Origin: Balaenoptera acutorostrata | Lineage: Eukaryota; Chordata; Mammalia; Artiodactyla; Balaenopteridae | Assembly: GCF_949987535.1 (NCBI RefSeq) | Contig: NC_080082.1 | Span: 45,167,374-45,231,373, forward strand | DNA: 64,000 bases | Direction of reading: 5' to 3' | Shown: piece after piece, positions 44,300 through 55,039 of the stretch | Layout of the letters: each line of letters begins with the position of its first letter | How positions within the stretch are numbered: position 1 is the first letter of the stretch | Program-made: the position numbers and the translations under genes | The notes under the pieces: model-generated | The model's input: only the letters and a program-made list of their open reading frames with translations | What the model was told of the DNA's origin: nothing | Database searches by the model: none

Positions 44300-44820
44300 T
44301 GCTTTAGTTATCTATTGGTACAACTACAGTATGAATTAGTGGCTTAAAGCAACAGCAATTTATTATTTTAGTGACCACGTGGGTGACTGGGCTCAGTGAG
44401 CAGTTCTGTTCCAGGCGTTGTTGACTGGTGTTGTTCTGAGGCCAGCATTCAGCTTGGAGCTTGGCTGGAAGGGGAACGTCAAGATGGCATTGATTGTGTC
44501 TGGTGCCTCAGCTGGGGTGGCTGGAATGGCAAAGAGCTGGCTCAGCTCCTTTCTGGGCGGGGTAGTTGGACTTTTTATATTGTATTCTGGGCTCTAAGAG
44601 ACCCAAATCAGAAGCTGCCAGTTCTCTTGATGGCTAGACCCAGAACTGGCACAGCCTCACTTCTGTTACATCCTGTTGTCAAAGCAAGTCCCATGGCCAG
44701 CCCACATTCAAGAAGGGAATTAGACTCCTCTTGATGGAAGGAGTGGTGTATGCACGCAGGTACAGTGGAATCATTGGCTGCCATCTTTAGAGACCATCTA
44801 CCACATCCCAAACGTAGACA
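44300..44820 (-). repeat. MaLR-type (MLT1-like) LTR relic, antisense
   Basis: Starts with the reverse complement of the MLT1 terminus ('tagttatctattggtacaac', 'ttagtggcttaaagcaacag', 'caatttattattttag') and continues through 'ttggctggaaggggaacgtc' to 'gggaattagactcctcttga'. Solitary LTR with no internal genes. Confidence 0.65.
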
Positions 44821-45109
44821 CTGGAACAGTCCTGGTACAAAGTACTTGTTCAACAAATATCTGTTGACAGAATGGGACTCAAGTTGCCCATATTTAGTTT
44901 ATACCCAGACCTGTTGCTAGATCACAAGAGAGGATTGGGGTGCAATGACCTTGCCTCCCAGCCTGTAGCATGACGGTCTGTGCGCACCTCTTCTCACAGA
45001 CCTACAGGTTTATAAAGGATGTAAAAGAGACCAAAAATAAGGGAAGCAGAATGGTGGGAAGACTGGCTTCATAGCCATGGCAGCCTTCCAGCCCAGATTC
45101 TAGGCTTGG

Positions 45110-45365
45110 AGAGAGTCTGGGAGTCCCTGTTCCACTCAGGCCCTTGGTTTCTCCATCTGTAAAGTGTGTGCATGGGACCTGTTGACTAAGTGGGCTGAAG
45201 GGCCCTTTTTAGTGCTGTAGTTTTCTGGTCATATTAAAATACAGATTTATTCATTTGTTTATTTATTGATGTGTCAGGCACTGTGGTAGGTGCTGGGACA
45301 CAGAAAAGATATGACACAGTTGGTGACTTCTCTGACATGTAAACAGACAAGTAAACGTGACCAGT
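45110..45365. repeat. MIR (sense) followed by an L2 3'-end-like fragment
   Basis: About 45110-45200 has 'ttggtttctccatctgtaaa'. About 45245-45360 has 'atttattgatgtgtcaggca' and 'gtaggtgctgggacacagaa', the antisense 3' L2/MIR-type end. Confidence 0.45.
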
Positions 45366-46059
45366 CTATTAGAAGGGGGCCGGGCACATCACCCTCAAGG
45401 TCTAGGTAAGAATGGGTCAAATGACCTTCTTAGGCCAGTGCTTCTGTTCCTGGCTGACCAGCAGAATCCTCCTGCATAGAGTTTCGAAATGCTGATGCTG
45501 AAGCCCCCTTTCCTAGAGATTTGATTCATTGGTCTGAAGTGCGGCCTGGGGTTTCATCTAAATTAGAAGATTCCCCAGGCAATTCTAATATGCCCCAGGC
45601 CCTCTGGTTCAGATTTCCAGCCTGGATTCCCGGTTGCCTCTTGGCTACACCCCAGCACACACTCAAAGGCAGGGCCCTGCCTGCCTTTCTCCCTAACTTC
45701 CCCTCCCAAGTACCGCCCTGCTCCCCACCCCCACCCCCACCCCGCACCTTGGAAGCGTTGCAAGAGGCCAGCCTGCAGTGGAGCACAAGGGGGCAGGCTG
45801 ACACCGCTGGCCCTCCCTGCCCTGAGTGCCTCCCACACCCCTAAATGGGACCCTGGCAGTCTGTGTATCTTTGCTGGCCTCCAGAAACCTGGTGGGCCGG
45901 GTACCAGCGTGGCCTGGGAGGACACTGCCAGCACTCAGGGAAGGGTAACAATGTACCAGTTCACACAAAGCTGCCCACCAGGGCTGAAACTGCAGGGTGG
46001 GTTCGCCACTGCCCAGAAGATGCCAGCAGCCTGCCCCACCCCCCACCCCGGGTGTTGTT

Positions 46060-46450
46060 AAAGAAAAAACCACGCATGACACTTGTTGAAGATGATAAGG
46101 CAGATTTTATTCAAGGTGGGCATCGAGATAGATGTAGGGACAACTGCAATGGGGTCTTGAACTGGAGGAGAGAGATTGGCTTCTACGCTGAATACAACGA
46201 CAAAAAGTGGGAAGTGATAGCCAAGGAGCAGGGTGAGGAGGTCAGTAGATGGAAAATTACTAAGCAAACATCAGGGGTGAGGGGGATTTGGGCTAAACTG
46301 ACCTAACAGGATTCTTGCTGAAGGCAGGCCAGGGTGAACAGACATCACCTGGGGGATGGTGGGGGATGAAGAACCAGATTTCGAGGGTGATCAGATATCA
46401 AGGGTGGGGGGGTTCTGGTTAAACTGACTTAGCAGGATTCTTGCTAAAAT
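46060..46450 (-). repeat. Probable ERV-type LTR fragment, antisense
   Basis: Contains 'gataaggcagattttattca', 'acaactgcaatggggtcttg' and a partial internal repeat of 'cag gattcttgct' (near 46309 and 46433). It looks like an antisense retroviral LTR with 'gattttattc' as the inverted poly(A) signal. There are no retroviral genes in the window. Family uncertain. Confidence 0.35.
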
Positions 46451-46879
46451 AGGACAATGCAGAGACAAACACCAAAGTCCAAAAGCCAAAGTCTAGTTGA
46501 AAAAGCGTTCGGGGGAGCCTGAGTCGAGTTTGGTTGAGGAGAGAATCTTTGTCAGTGTCCAGGGAACCACCAGCCATGCAGAGCCAGGAAAACAAGCACC
46601 CCCTTTGTGCGAAGGCAAGGACCTGAGAGAGGATGTCCACACTGAGAAACCAGGGCAGCGGTCCCACTGAGGAGGAAAGAGAACATCAACAAAAAAAGTG
46701 AGAATCCTTAAAGAGATGAACTGGGGATGGCATGGGGGTGGAGGAGGACTATCAGGAACTAAAAAAATAAAATTTAAACAGTCAATAAAGTTTAAACAGT
46801 CAACTGACGAGCTCAGAAAAAGAGTGATCACTGCAGAGAAATAAGTCAGTGTCCTGGGAGTTCAAGGGGAAGAAAAGCT

Positions 46880-47500
46880 CATCTCAGTGCAAAACGAGAA
46901 AGAGATTTGGAGGACAAATCCAGGCAATCTAACATTCAAAGGAGAGGGGTTTCAGAAAAAGAAAAAAAAAAGAACATATAAAGGGAAAACAATAATTGAA
47001 CAATTAATTAAAGAACATTTTCTGAGCTGAAGGAAAGCCTTGATTAAAAGGGCTTGTAGAGTTCCAGGAAAGATTAATTAAAAAGACATATACTTAGACC
47101 CTGGTGTAATTCCTGAATAATAAACTTCCAGACAAAAAGGAGGGTTACTTACAAAGAAAAGGAAAGTCAGGTTAGTATTAGCTTTCTTGTTGCCACCCTG
47201 CCACCCTGCCACCCAATCACAACATTGGTTTCAGACTCTTGAGAGCAAGGATAATAACCCAAGAATCCCATATCCACTCAAGGTGTGATTCACATATCAG
47301 GGCAATGACACTAGGCTTCAGAACACGCTACATGTCATACCACATCTGAGGAAGCTGCTGGAGAGATGGACTGGTGTACAGCAAGGAAAACCAAAAATGA
47401 TGACCTGGAAATGAATTCAGAATGATCTCAGCAAAATCCAGACATTGGAGGTGGGAGAGGAGTCGAGAACAGCGAGAGGAAGAAAGAAGGAGGGGTGACT
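46880..47500 (+). repeat. L1/HAL1-type ORF1 region relic, sense
   Basis: 'attttctgagctgaaggaaa', 'gttccaggaaagattaatta' and 'aataacccaagaatcccata' occur in the order of the old L1ME/HAL1 ORF1 region. A small (CCACCCTG)n slip lies at 47196-47213. No open frame survives. Confidence 0.55.
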
Positions 47501-47559
47501 GAGGGCTTTCATCTCAGCAGGCCTCCCCTTCTGATGGGAGGGCAAGTTGTTTGAATTTA

Positions 47560-48004
47560 ATTTGTCTATGGGGCAGTTTAAAAACACTATGCCCACAAAT
47601 TATTCAATGATCTTCCCTTCAAGAGGTGGAGCTTAATTCCCCTTCCAGGGAGTGTGGGATGGACTTAGTCACTCACTTCTAACCAATAGTATAACAGAGT
47701 GAGGGGTTGTGACTCTGAGACTAACCCATAAAGGATGCTGGAACTCCCTCCCTGACTCTCTCTGTTATGGGCAGCCCTATAGAGGCCGGTGTGACAAGGG
47801 ACAGAAGCACCAGGAGTGAGCTTGGAGGAGGATCCTCCAGATCCAGCCACACCTTGGCTGACACTTGATTACAGCTTCCTGAGAGACTATGAGCTAAGCT
47901 GCCCCTGGACTCCTGATCTTCAGAACTGTGAGATAATCAATGTTTGTTGTTTTAAGCTGCTAGGTTTTGTGGTAATTTGTTACACAGCCATAGATAACTA
48001 ATAC
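47560..48004 (+). repeat. MaLR-type (MLT1-like) solitary LTR, sense
   Basis: Ordered landmarks: 'aagaggtggagcttaattcc', 'cactcacttctaaccaatag', 'cagaactgtgagataatcaa', 'gtttgttgttttaagctgct', and the terminus 'agataactaataca' at 48004. No internal retroviral sequence. Confidence 0.75.
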
Positions 48005-48179
48005 AATCTGTAAAGAAATACAGCTTTCTATGGTTACTAGGGTTGGGAAGGGAACCATCAGAGAATTTCCAAATTAATAGTGGAAGCAATGATGAGGAAC
48101 CTGAGCAAGCAGCAAAGTAACAATAATGTAGTGAACACACAAAAAATGAGCAAAACAAGTAAATACATTATAAAATTGA

Positions 48180-49022
48180 AGAAAATAAAATTAGACCTCT
48201 AAATTACATGATATTCAAAATTCAGTTCTTGATGGAGCAAAGGGTTCACATGCAATCTAAGGGAAACCTAGGCATACTTTACCAACCAAAACTACACACA
48301 AAAAAGATAATCATATTTCATTACATAAAATTATCTTGTCTAGGAAAAACTCTTAAGCAGACTTAATAGAAAAATAATAATTAAAAGGTTATATACAAAG
48401 AGATCTTTGTTTTAACAGAGGATCAAGCCCTTACTATACAAATGTATAGTAAGTCCCTGTCTGACATTTCGTTTCACATAATGCCCTCAAAGTCCATCCA
48501 TGTCACAAATGCACAAATGGCAGGATTTCCTTTCATATATATCACATTTTCTTTATCTATTCATCCATTGGTGGACACATTGCTTCCATATCTTGGCTAT
48601 TGTAAATAATGCTACAATGAACATGGGGTACAGATATCTTTTTGAGTTAATGTTTTCATTTTCTTTGGAAAAATACTCAGAAATGGAATTGTGGCTGCCC
48701 AGTTTTCCCAATACCATTTATTGAAGTGACTGTCTTTTCTCCATTGTATATTCTTGGCTGCTTTGTTGTAGGCTAATTGACCATATATGCATGGGTTTAT
48801 TTATGGGTTCTCTATTCTATTCCATTGATCTATGTGTCTGCCTCTATGCCAATACCATACTGTTTTGATTACTGTCACTTTGTAATATAGTTTGAAAGGT
48901 CAAATTTTATTTCTTTCTGATGGAGATACAGAAACAGCAGCACCATTTAATATTTCATTCTGTTACAATGACTTGAAGACCAACTTTATTATATATTAAA
49001 TTCTCATATGTATTAGGATCGA
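48180..49022 (-). repeat. Older L1 fragment, antisense, host of the next insertion
   Basis: Contains antisense ORF2 landmarks ('ccaataccatttattgaagt', 'gttctctattctattccatt', 'atgccaataccatactgttt'). It continues after the younger L1 at 50251 ('gttgtatgaatttgtgtatt'). Confidence 0.7.
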
Positions 49023-49041
49023 TTTCTGGTTTATCTTCTTT

Positions 49042-50231
49042 TTTTGACATTCTTTTTAAAATATTCTTTTCCATTATGGTTTATCACACGATTGAATATA
49101 GTTCCCTGTGCTATACAGAAGGACCTTGTTGTTTAACCATCCTATATGTGAGAGTTTACATCTGTTAATCCCACATTTCCAGTCCTTCCCTCTCCCACCC
49201 CTCTCCCCCTTGGCAACCACAAGTCTGTTCTCTATGTCTGTGAGTCTGCTTCTGTTTTGTAGATAGGTTCATTTGTGCCATATTTTAGATTCCACATATA
49301 AGTGAATATCACATAGTATTTGTCTTTCTCTTTCTGACTTACTTCATTTAGTATGATAATCTCTAGTTGCACCCATGTTGCTGCAAATGACATTATTTCA
49401 TTGCTTTTTATGGCTGAGTAGTATTCCATTGTATATGTGTACCACATCTTCTTTATCCATTCATCTGTCGATGGACATATAGGTTGTTTCCATGTCTTGG
49501 CTATTGTAAATAGTGCTGCCATGAACATAGGGGTGCATGTATCTTTTTGAATTATAGTTTTGTATGGGTATATGCCCAGGAGTGGGATTGCTGGATCATA
49601 TGGTAATTCTATTTTTAGCTTTCTGAGGAACCTCCACACTGTTTTCCATAGTGGCTGAACCAACATACATTCCTACCAACAGTGTAGGAGGGTTCCCTTT
49701 TCTCCACACCCTCTCCAGCATTTGTTATTTGTAGACTTTTTAATGATGGTCATTCTGACTGGTGTGAGGTGGTATCTCATTTTAGTTTTGATTTGCATTT
49801 CTCTAATAAGTGATGTTGAGCATCTTTTCATGTGCTTACTGGCCATCTGTATGTCTTCTTTGGAGATATATCTATTAAGGTCTTCTGCCCATTTTTCAGT
49901 TGGGTTGTTTGTTTTTTCATTGTTGAGTTGTATGAGCTGTTTGTATATTTTGGAGATTAAGCCCTTGTCTGACACATCATTTGCAAAATTATTTTCTCCC
50001 ATTCCATAGGTTGTCTTTTCTTTTCTTTTCTTTTTTTTTATGGTTTCCTTTGCTGTGCAAAAGCTTGTAAGTTCGATGAGGTCCCATTTGTTTATTTTTG
50101 TTTTTATTTCTATTGCTTTAGGAGACTGACCTAAGAAAACATTGGTACAATTTATGTCAGAGAATGTTTTGCCTATGCTCTCTTCTAGGAGTTTTATGGT
50201 GTCATGTCTTATGTTTAAGTCTCTAAGCCAT
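49042..50231 (-). mobile_element. 5'-truncated L1 with perfect target-site duplication
   Basis: 1,190-bp insertion flanked by exact 19-bp duplications (49023-49041 and 50232-50250, TTTCTGGTTTATCTTCTTT). The antisense A-tail is at 49042-49045. The minus-strand frames 49673-50002 and 49232-49666 are one ORF2 C-terminal frame interrupted by an in-frame TAG between them, in the conserved tryptophan-rich segment near 49670. Recognisable residues include [18 protein letters not shown] and WIKKMWYTYTMEYYSAIK. It is not mobile: it lacks the 5' UTR, ORF1 and most of ORF2. Confidence 0.92.
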
Positions 50232-50279
50232 TTTCTGGTTTATCTTCTTTGTTGTATGAATTTGTGTATTCCTATGTAA

Positions 50280-50830
50280 GACTATATTAGTGTGATACAA
50301 TAGTTTTTTTAGCTATTAAGACAACTTCACTGTCCCAGGTCCTCAATGCTGTTCTATTTCACACTTTCTATGTTTTCCTCAGACTTGTTTTCCATTAATG
50401 TCTAGATTATTTTGTTTTACTCAAATTAAAAAATCATATAAGCACAAAACTCTGGGAGTGATTTGGGATTTCATGAAATTCATTTATTAATTTGGGATAT
50501 TATATGTTTTATGTTAGATGTATTCATTCAAAAACATGGTATATCTTTCCATTCGGAACATGTATTACATTCTAAAAAAAAAAAAAGAGTGATAGAATTA
50601 AATTCAAATATCTGATGACTTATGTAACTTGCACCTTTGGGGGCTATAGGAGGGAGAATCTGCAAGGTCACTGGACATATTGAGAACTGCCCTCCTGCTT
50701 TGCGATAGAGCAGCTACCTTTGTTTGTTGGAAGGTAAGGGTGAGTCTCTTGGCTAGAACTCTCTCTCTCATGACTTCTAATCTCAGTGGGATGAAGGCCA
50801 CAGCACTGACTGGCATCCTGCTGGATCTAC
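50280..50830. other. Intergenic, nothing recognised
   Basis: AT-rich start (probably L1-derived to about 50.45 kb), then unique-looking sequence. No gene. Confidence 0.4.
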
Positions 50831-50990
50831 TACCTAATGGCTATGTGCCCTTGAGTTGTGTGTCCTTGAATTTCCCAAGCCGCAGTTTTCTGTTAAATAA
50901 ACATAATACTCATCTCATTGTTGTAGGGATTAAATGAGCAAAGATCTGCAAAGCACTTACTGCCTATAGGAGGACAGTGCCTTGGAGGTA
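50830..50990 (+). repeat. MIR SINE relic, sense
   Basis: 'ctacctaatggctatgtgcc', 'aacataatactcatctcatt' and 'gggattaaatgagcaaagat' follow the MIR order. Confidence 0.6.
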
Positions 50991-51187
50991 AGGGATGATG
51001 TCTATGTGTTGCCCATTATTAGCATATGAGAAAGAAGAGCAGGACAGGTCACCACTGCCCCCCTGCAAGCACCAGTGGCTGGAGCTGTCAGCAGATCTAC
51101 ATTACAAGATACACCTCATCAACTCCAGCTGGTAGTTTACCAAGAGGACTGTCTTTTCTAGCATGCAGTCTGAATTTGTCATTTGTT

Positions 51188-51235
51188 TGTTTTTTTCACA
51201 ATATTTTGTTTCATTTGTCACCATACAGTGCCAAT
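51188..51235. repeat. 48-bp segment, identical copy at 54794-54841 (copy A)
   Basis: From TGTTTTTTTCACAATATTTT to CACCATACAGTGCCAAT it is identical base for base to the second copy, while both flanks differ completely. I do not recognise the family. Confidence 0.9.
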
Positions 51236-51469
51236 GTGAGAAGCCCTCACATCCTCATAGTTCAGGTCAGGGAAAGAGTCTGAGCCTGCCTTTCTGTTTC
51301 TACCACTGTTCAGGAACTTGCAGAGTTTGACGATGATCTCCATGTCCAGTCAAGTGGACCTTCTGAGTCCTATAGCCATTTTCTGGATCTCTCCTACATC
51401 AGATTCTGTTGAGCATTTCTTCCTCGAATCATCTACACCTTTGCTCCTAGAAATCCTAAGAGTCCTCTG

Positions 51470-52206
51470 AGCTCCCCTCCTTCCCTTCTGATGACCCTTT
51501 CCTGGTTGATGTACTTCACCCAATCTTTGCCCATCAGCATCCCCCAAAATTCTGTCCTTGGTCCCCGGCCCTTATCCTCTGAGCTCTTCTTAAGTGACTT
51601 CATCCATGGTCAGGGTCTATCGGTCCTTGCAGGCTTACACTGGCCTTTTTTTCTCTGACCTTCAGTTTCACATCTCAGCTCTTATTTGGGCATTCACTTA
51701 TGGGGTGTCCATATGAATTTTAAAACTGATATGTCCAAAATTAAATAAATCTCCTATACCTCCTGCCTGCATATACATACCCCCCCAAATGACCTTATCT
51801 TCTTTCTTATTGCTAATTCAGTTAATGGGGTCACCATCTAGTCAATTCCCAAACTAGAAATCCAGCAATCATTCCTATTTTTTTCCCACCATGTTTAATT
51901 TTTCCCCAGGCCTTGTTGATTTCATCTCTCAGACATGCCCATCCCACCTACAATCCTCATTCAGGACCTCAGCATCTTTACCTGAACCACTGTGATACAA
52001 TTTAAACTCCCTGGTGCCAAGTCTGCCCCCCAAGGCTGCCTCTCTACTCATTTTCTACCACACTTCTCCTCACAATTCATGATCTAGTAAGAGTGCATTG
52101 TGGTTTCCCCAAATCAGAAAGCCATGCCATGCCCTTGTGCCCTTCCTTATGCCAATCCCTTTACTGAGAGCACCCTTCCCATCTTTCTTTGCTTGGCTAC
52201 CTCTTA
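51470..52206 (+). repeat. L2 LINE, sense, interrupted by an LTR at 52212
   Basis: Ordered blocks: 'cccaaaattctgtccttggt', 'atatgtccaaaattaaataa', 'ttgttgatttcatctctcag', 'ccacttctcctcacaattca'. The same L2 resumes after the LTR at about 52671-52740 ('cacccttcaggactcagttc', 'ctccaggaagtcctccctga'). Confidence 0.75.
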
Positions 52207-52211
52207 CTCAC

Positions 52212-52670
52212 TGTAGTGGGTTGAATGGTCTTCCCCTAAAATATATGTCCATTTGGAGCCTGAGAATGTGATCTTATTTGGAAAAAGGGTCTGTCTTTGC
52301 ACATATAATTAAGTTAAGGTTCTTGAGATGAGATCATCCTGGATTTTCCAGGTTCTTGAGATGAGATCATCCTGGATTTTCCAGGTGGGCTGTAGAGCCA
52401 ATAACAAGTGTCCTTATAGGAAAAGGAGGAAACATAGACAACCCTGTGAAGCTGGAGGTGGAGACTGCAGCTGTGCTGCCACAAACCAAGGAACGTCTGG
52501 GGCCACCAAAAGGTGGAAGAGACAAGGAGGAAATCTCCCCTAGAGCCTTCAGAGCACACTTTGGCCTGCTTGATTTTTGAACTTCTGAAACTGTGAGAAA
52601 ATAAATTTCCATTATTTTAAGCTACCAAGTTTATGGTAATTTGCTATGCCAGACCTAGGAAACTAATACA
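52212..52670 (+). mobile_element. Solitary MaLR (MLT1-like) LTR with 5-bp target duplication
   Basis: The LTR starts TGTAGTGGGTTGAATGG and ends AACTAATACA, so it has TG...CA termini. A 5-bp duplication, CTCAC, flanks it (52207-52211 and 52671-52675), as expected of ERVL-MaLR integration. It splits an L2 element. Recognisable body: 'aatgtgatcttatttggaaa', 'tagagccttcagagcacact', 'ctgtgagaaaataaatttcc'. It carries a 33-bp internal tandem duplication (52321-52353 and 52354-52386). No viral genes. Confidence 0.9.
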
Positions 52671-52743
52671 CTCACCCTTCAGGACTCAGTTCATGCATAA
52701 TCTCCTCCAGGAAGTCCTCCCTGAGTTTCTCCTACCATCATTA

Positions 52744-52820
52744 AATATATATATATATATATATATTTGAAGAAGTTAATATATATATACACATATATAT
52801 ATATTTGAAGAAGTTAAACC
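52744..52820. repeat. (AT)n microsatellite duplicated with its flank
   Basis: AT repeats followed by TTTGAAGAAGTTAA at 52766-52779. The same pair of motifs occurs again with the flank at 52804-52817, a period of 38 bp. Confidence 0.9.
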
Positions 52821-52959
52821 CAATTTGTATCATCTATCACAATAATTATGAATTTTACGATCAAGTTGGGAAGAATAAATACAATCCAAGTAGATATTAT
52901 TTATATAAGACACATATAAAACAAATAATACCAACACTATTACTACTACTACTAAAAAG

Positions 52960-53050
52960 CAACAGACGTTGAGCACTTACTATGTGCCAGCTAAGGCTCT
53001 AAGCACTTTGCATGTATTAGTCCCTCCCACAAACTACGTGTCATGATTAT
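52960..53050 (-). repeat. MIR SINE, antisense, 5' part of a split copy
   Basis: 'gttgagcacttactatgtgc' and 'ctctaagcactttgcatgta' are the antisense MIR 3' end. The rest continues after an LTR at about 53536-53640 ('aatcatccccactttgcaaa', 'gagtaatttgcccgaatttt'). Confidence 0.7.
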
Positions 53051-53535
53051 TACTATCTGTTTGCCAAGATGGCTGTAATGATTCCTCCCATCCTGTACAC
53101 ATAACCCTTGAATGTGGCTCTACCATTCTGCCGTTTAAGAGGTAGAGTCTATTTTTCCATTTGTTGAATCTGGTCTGGCAAATCTGCTTTGACAATAGAA
53201 TGTTACAGAAGTTATTTTTCGTGGCTTCTGAGCTGGGTGTCAAAAGGCCTTGCAGCTTCCACTCTTGCTCTTTTGGAAAACTTCCACCATCATGTGGAAG
53301 CGGGCTAGCCTGCTGAGGACTTGTGGCCAAGCATTAATCACCAGACATGTGAGTGAGCCCACCCTAGAACAACCAGACCCAGTTGAGTTACCAGGTGACT
53401 GTAGCTGCATGAGTAATCCCATGCAAGTACAGCTGAGCCCAAATTACTGACTGACAGAACCATGAGAAAAGGAAATGGTTGTTGTTTACAAATTTTTTGG
53501 AGTGGTTTCTTTTACAGAAATAGATAACTGATAAA
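53051..53535 (+). repeat. MaLR-type LTR relic inserted in a MIR
   Basis: Landmarks 'atgtggctctaccattctgc', 'gacatgtgagtgagcccacc', 'actgacagaaccatgagaaa' and the terminus 'agaaatagataactgata' match an old MLT1-type LTR, placed between two halves of an antisense MIR. Confidence 0.65.
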
Positions 53536-53639
53536 TCATCCCCACTTTGCAAATGAAAAAACAGAGGCACAAAAAGGTTGAGTAATTTGCCCGAATTTTC
53601 ACAGGTAGTAAGAGATTAAGCCATGATTTGAATCTAGGT

Positions 53640-54005
53640 ACCAATGAACCAAGCTTTTGCAAAATTAATCTGCACTCAAACATTCCTCTCAGTTCGCAGT
53701 TAGCATCTATCCTAGACAAATGCATCAACATTTTTGATGGTCTTAGAAATGTCCCTTAATAGAATATAATGCAAGTCAATTGCAAAGTGAAACTACAAAT
53801 CTTTTTTTAAAAGTAGGATTTTATGAAGTAGGATAAATATGTAGAATTTTAATTGGCTTTTTTAAAGAATCGTATTTGGATTTTATTTTAAGAAGTGATA
53901 TTGGAGAATTGCTAGAATCACATGCAGAACCACTGACTGAATAAGAGCAGTAAGCAATGGAGAAATTTTACCAAAAATAAAAATGTACTTCAAAAGAAGA
54001 TGGTT
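53640..54005. other. Intergenic, nothing recognised
   Basis: AT-rich, no gene and no confident repeat. Confidence 0.4.
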
Positions 54006-54009
54006 TGAT

Positions 54010-54525
54010 TATTGTGACAGAAACTTAACTGCCAGCCAATATTTATTCCCTTCTCACTGACAGCACCCGATTCTGTTCAAGGTGGTGATGTGCTCAGTTA
54101 AAAAATCTCACATCTCAGACTCCTTTGCAGCTAGGAGTAGCCATGTGATGACATTTTGGCCGATGAGATATAAAAGTCTGCTGGTGGGGCTTCTGTGAAA
54201 GTTATTGTTTTCCTGATAAATAAGGAATAGCCTAAGCTGGCGTGAACATTTTTGCCAAGCCCTGCCCCTTCTTTGAGCTGGGACATGGATATGATGCGTG
54301 GAGGTGCATTACCCACCTTGAGAATGCAAGCAAGGAAGCAGTACCCAGAGGATGCCGGAACAGGAAGCCAGAGGAGCTTTGTCTGCGATGCTCCCTGCGG
54401 GCAGTGGTGCCCCAGCCCAGCTATTTGCCCTTGGTGTTTCTGTCATATGAGAAAAATAAACTCGTAGCTTGTTTAAGTTGCTAAATTGGGTTTCTGTCAA
54501 ATGCAATCCTGACTGATACAAATAG
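54010..54525 (+). repeat. Ancient LTR-like repeat, family not assigned
   Basis: 'tcagactcctttgcagctag', 'gccatgtgatgacattttgg', 'gagaaaaataaactcgtagc' and the terminus 'aatcctgactgatacaa' are the usual order of mammal-wide LTR relics. No coding frame survives. Confidence 0.5.
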
Positions 54526-54589
54526 CAAAGGATTAAGGGAGGCCCTTAGGATGATAGCTGAAGCCATCAATTACCTTTTGTAAACAAAC

Positions 54590-55035
54590 ATGAAGGGTGT
54601 CTTGTCATGCTATCACACAATTTTATTGGAAACATTATACTTCCAAAAAGTCAACATTAGATTTAATGTTTTTAAGCAAACTTTTCATTTAACTACAACA
54701 TACATATGGAAAAGTACACAAGATTTATATTTGTTTGTTCTAAAACATAATTACATCCAATTATAACCTAAATTTTAGTAAATATTGGATAAATGTTTTT
54801 TTCACAATATTTTGTTTCATTTGTCACCATACAGTGCCAATAACACCTTTTTACTTTTTGCATGAAATTTTGCCTTCCCCTAAGTGGATTCACTTCAAAG
54901 TGTTTTTTCTTTTTTTTCCCTTGTACACTTGTTCTTGAATAATGATGTCCTGTATCTCTTCTAGAAAGGGGTAGATCTGAGTAGATAAAGATGTAGAATA
55001 TTTGAATAATATAGTTAATTGTTGTAGGTTTCCTT
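54590..55035 (-). other. AT-rich block with an inverted poly(A) signal; identity unknown
   Basis: On the minus strand it ends with CCAATAAAATTG near 54635, as the 3' end of a transcript would. It contains copy B of the 48-bp duplicated segment. It could be an old retrocopy or a LINE 3' region; I cannot name a parent. Confidence 0.3.
54794..54841. repeat. 48-bp segment, identical copy at 51188-51235 (copy B)
   Basis: Exact match to copy A over 48 bases, with unrelated flanks (GGATAAA upstream, AACACC downstream). Confidence 0.9.
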
Positions 55036-55039
55036 CTAT

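Noticed and set aside
45724..45743. Short direct repeats (CCCCCA)n as a CRISPR-like or regulatory array
   Set aside because: Simple low-complexity tract; CRISPR arrays do not occur in mammalian nuclear DNA.
46060..46450. Possible endogenous retrovirus
   Set aside because: Only LTR-like sequence is visible; no gag, pol or env frame occurs nearby, so no provirus is claimed.
49232..50002. Reverse-transcriptase-like frames as a possible active element
   Set aside because: 5'-truncated L1 ORF2 C-terminus with an in-frame stop; it lacks ORF1 and the catalytic RT core.
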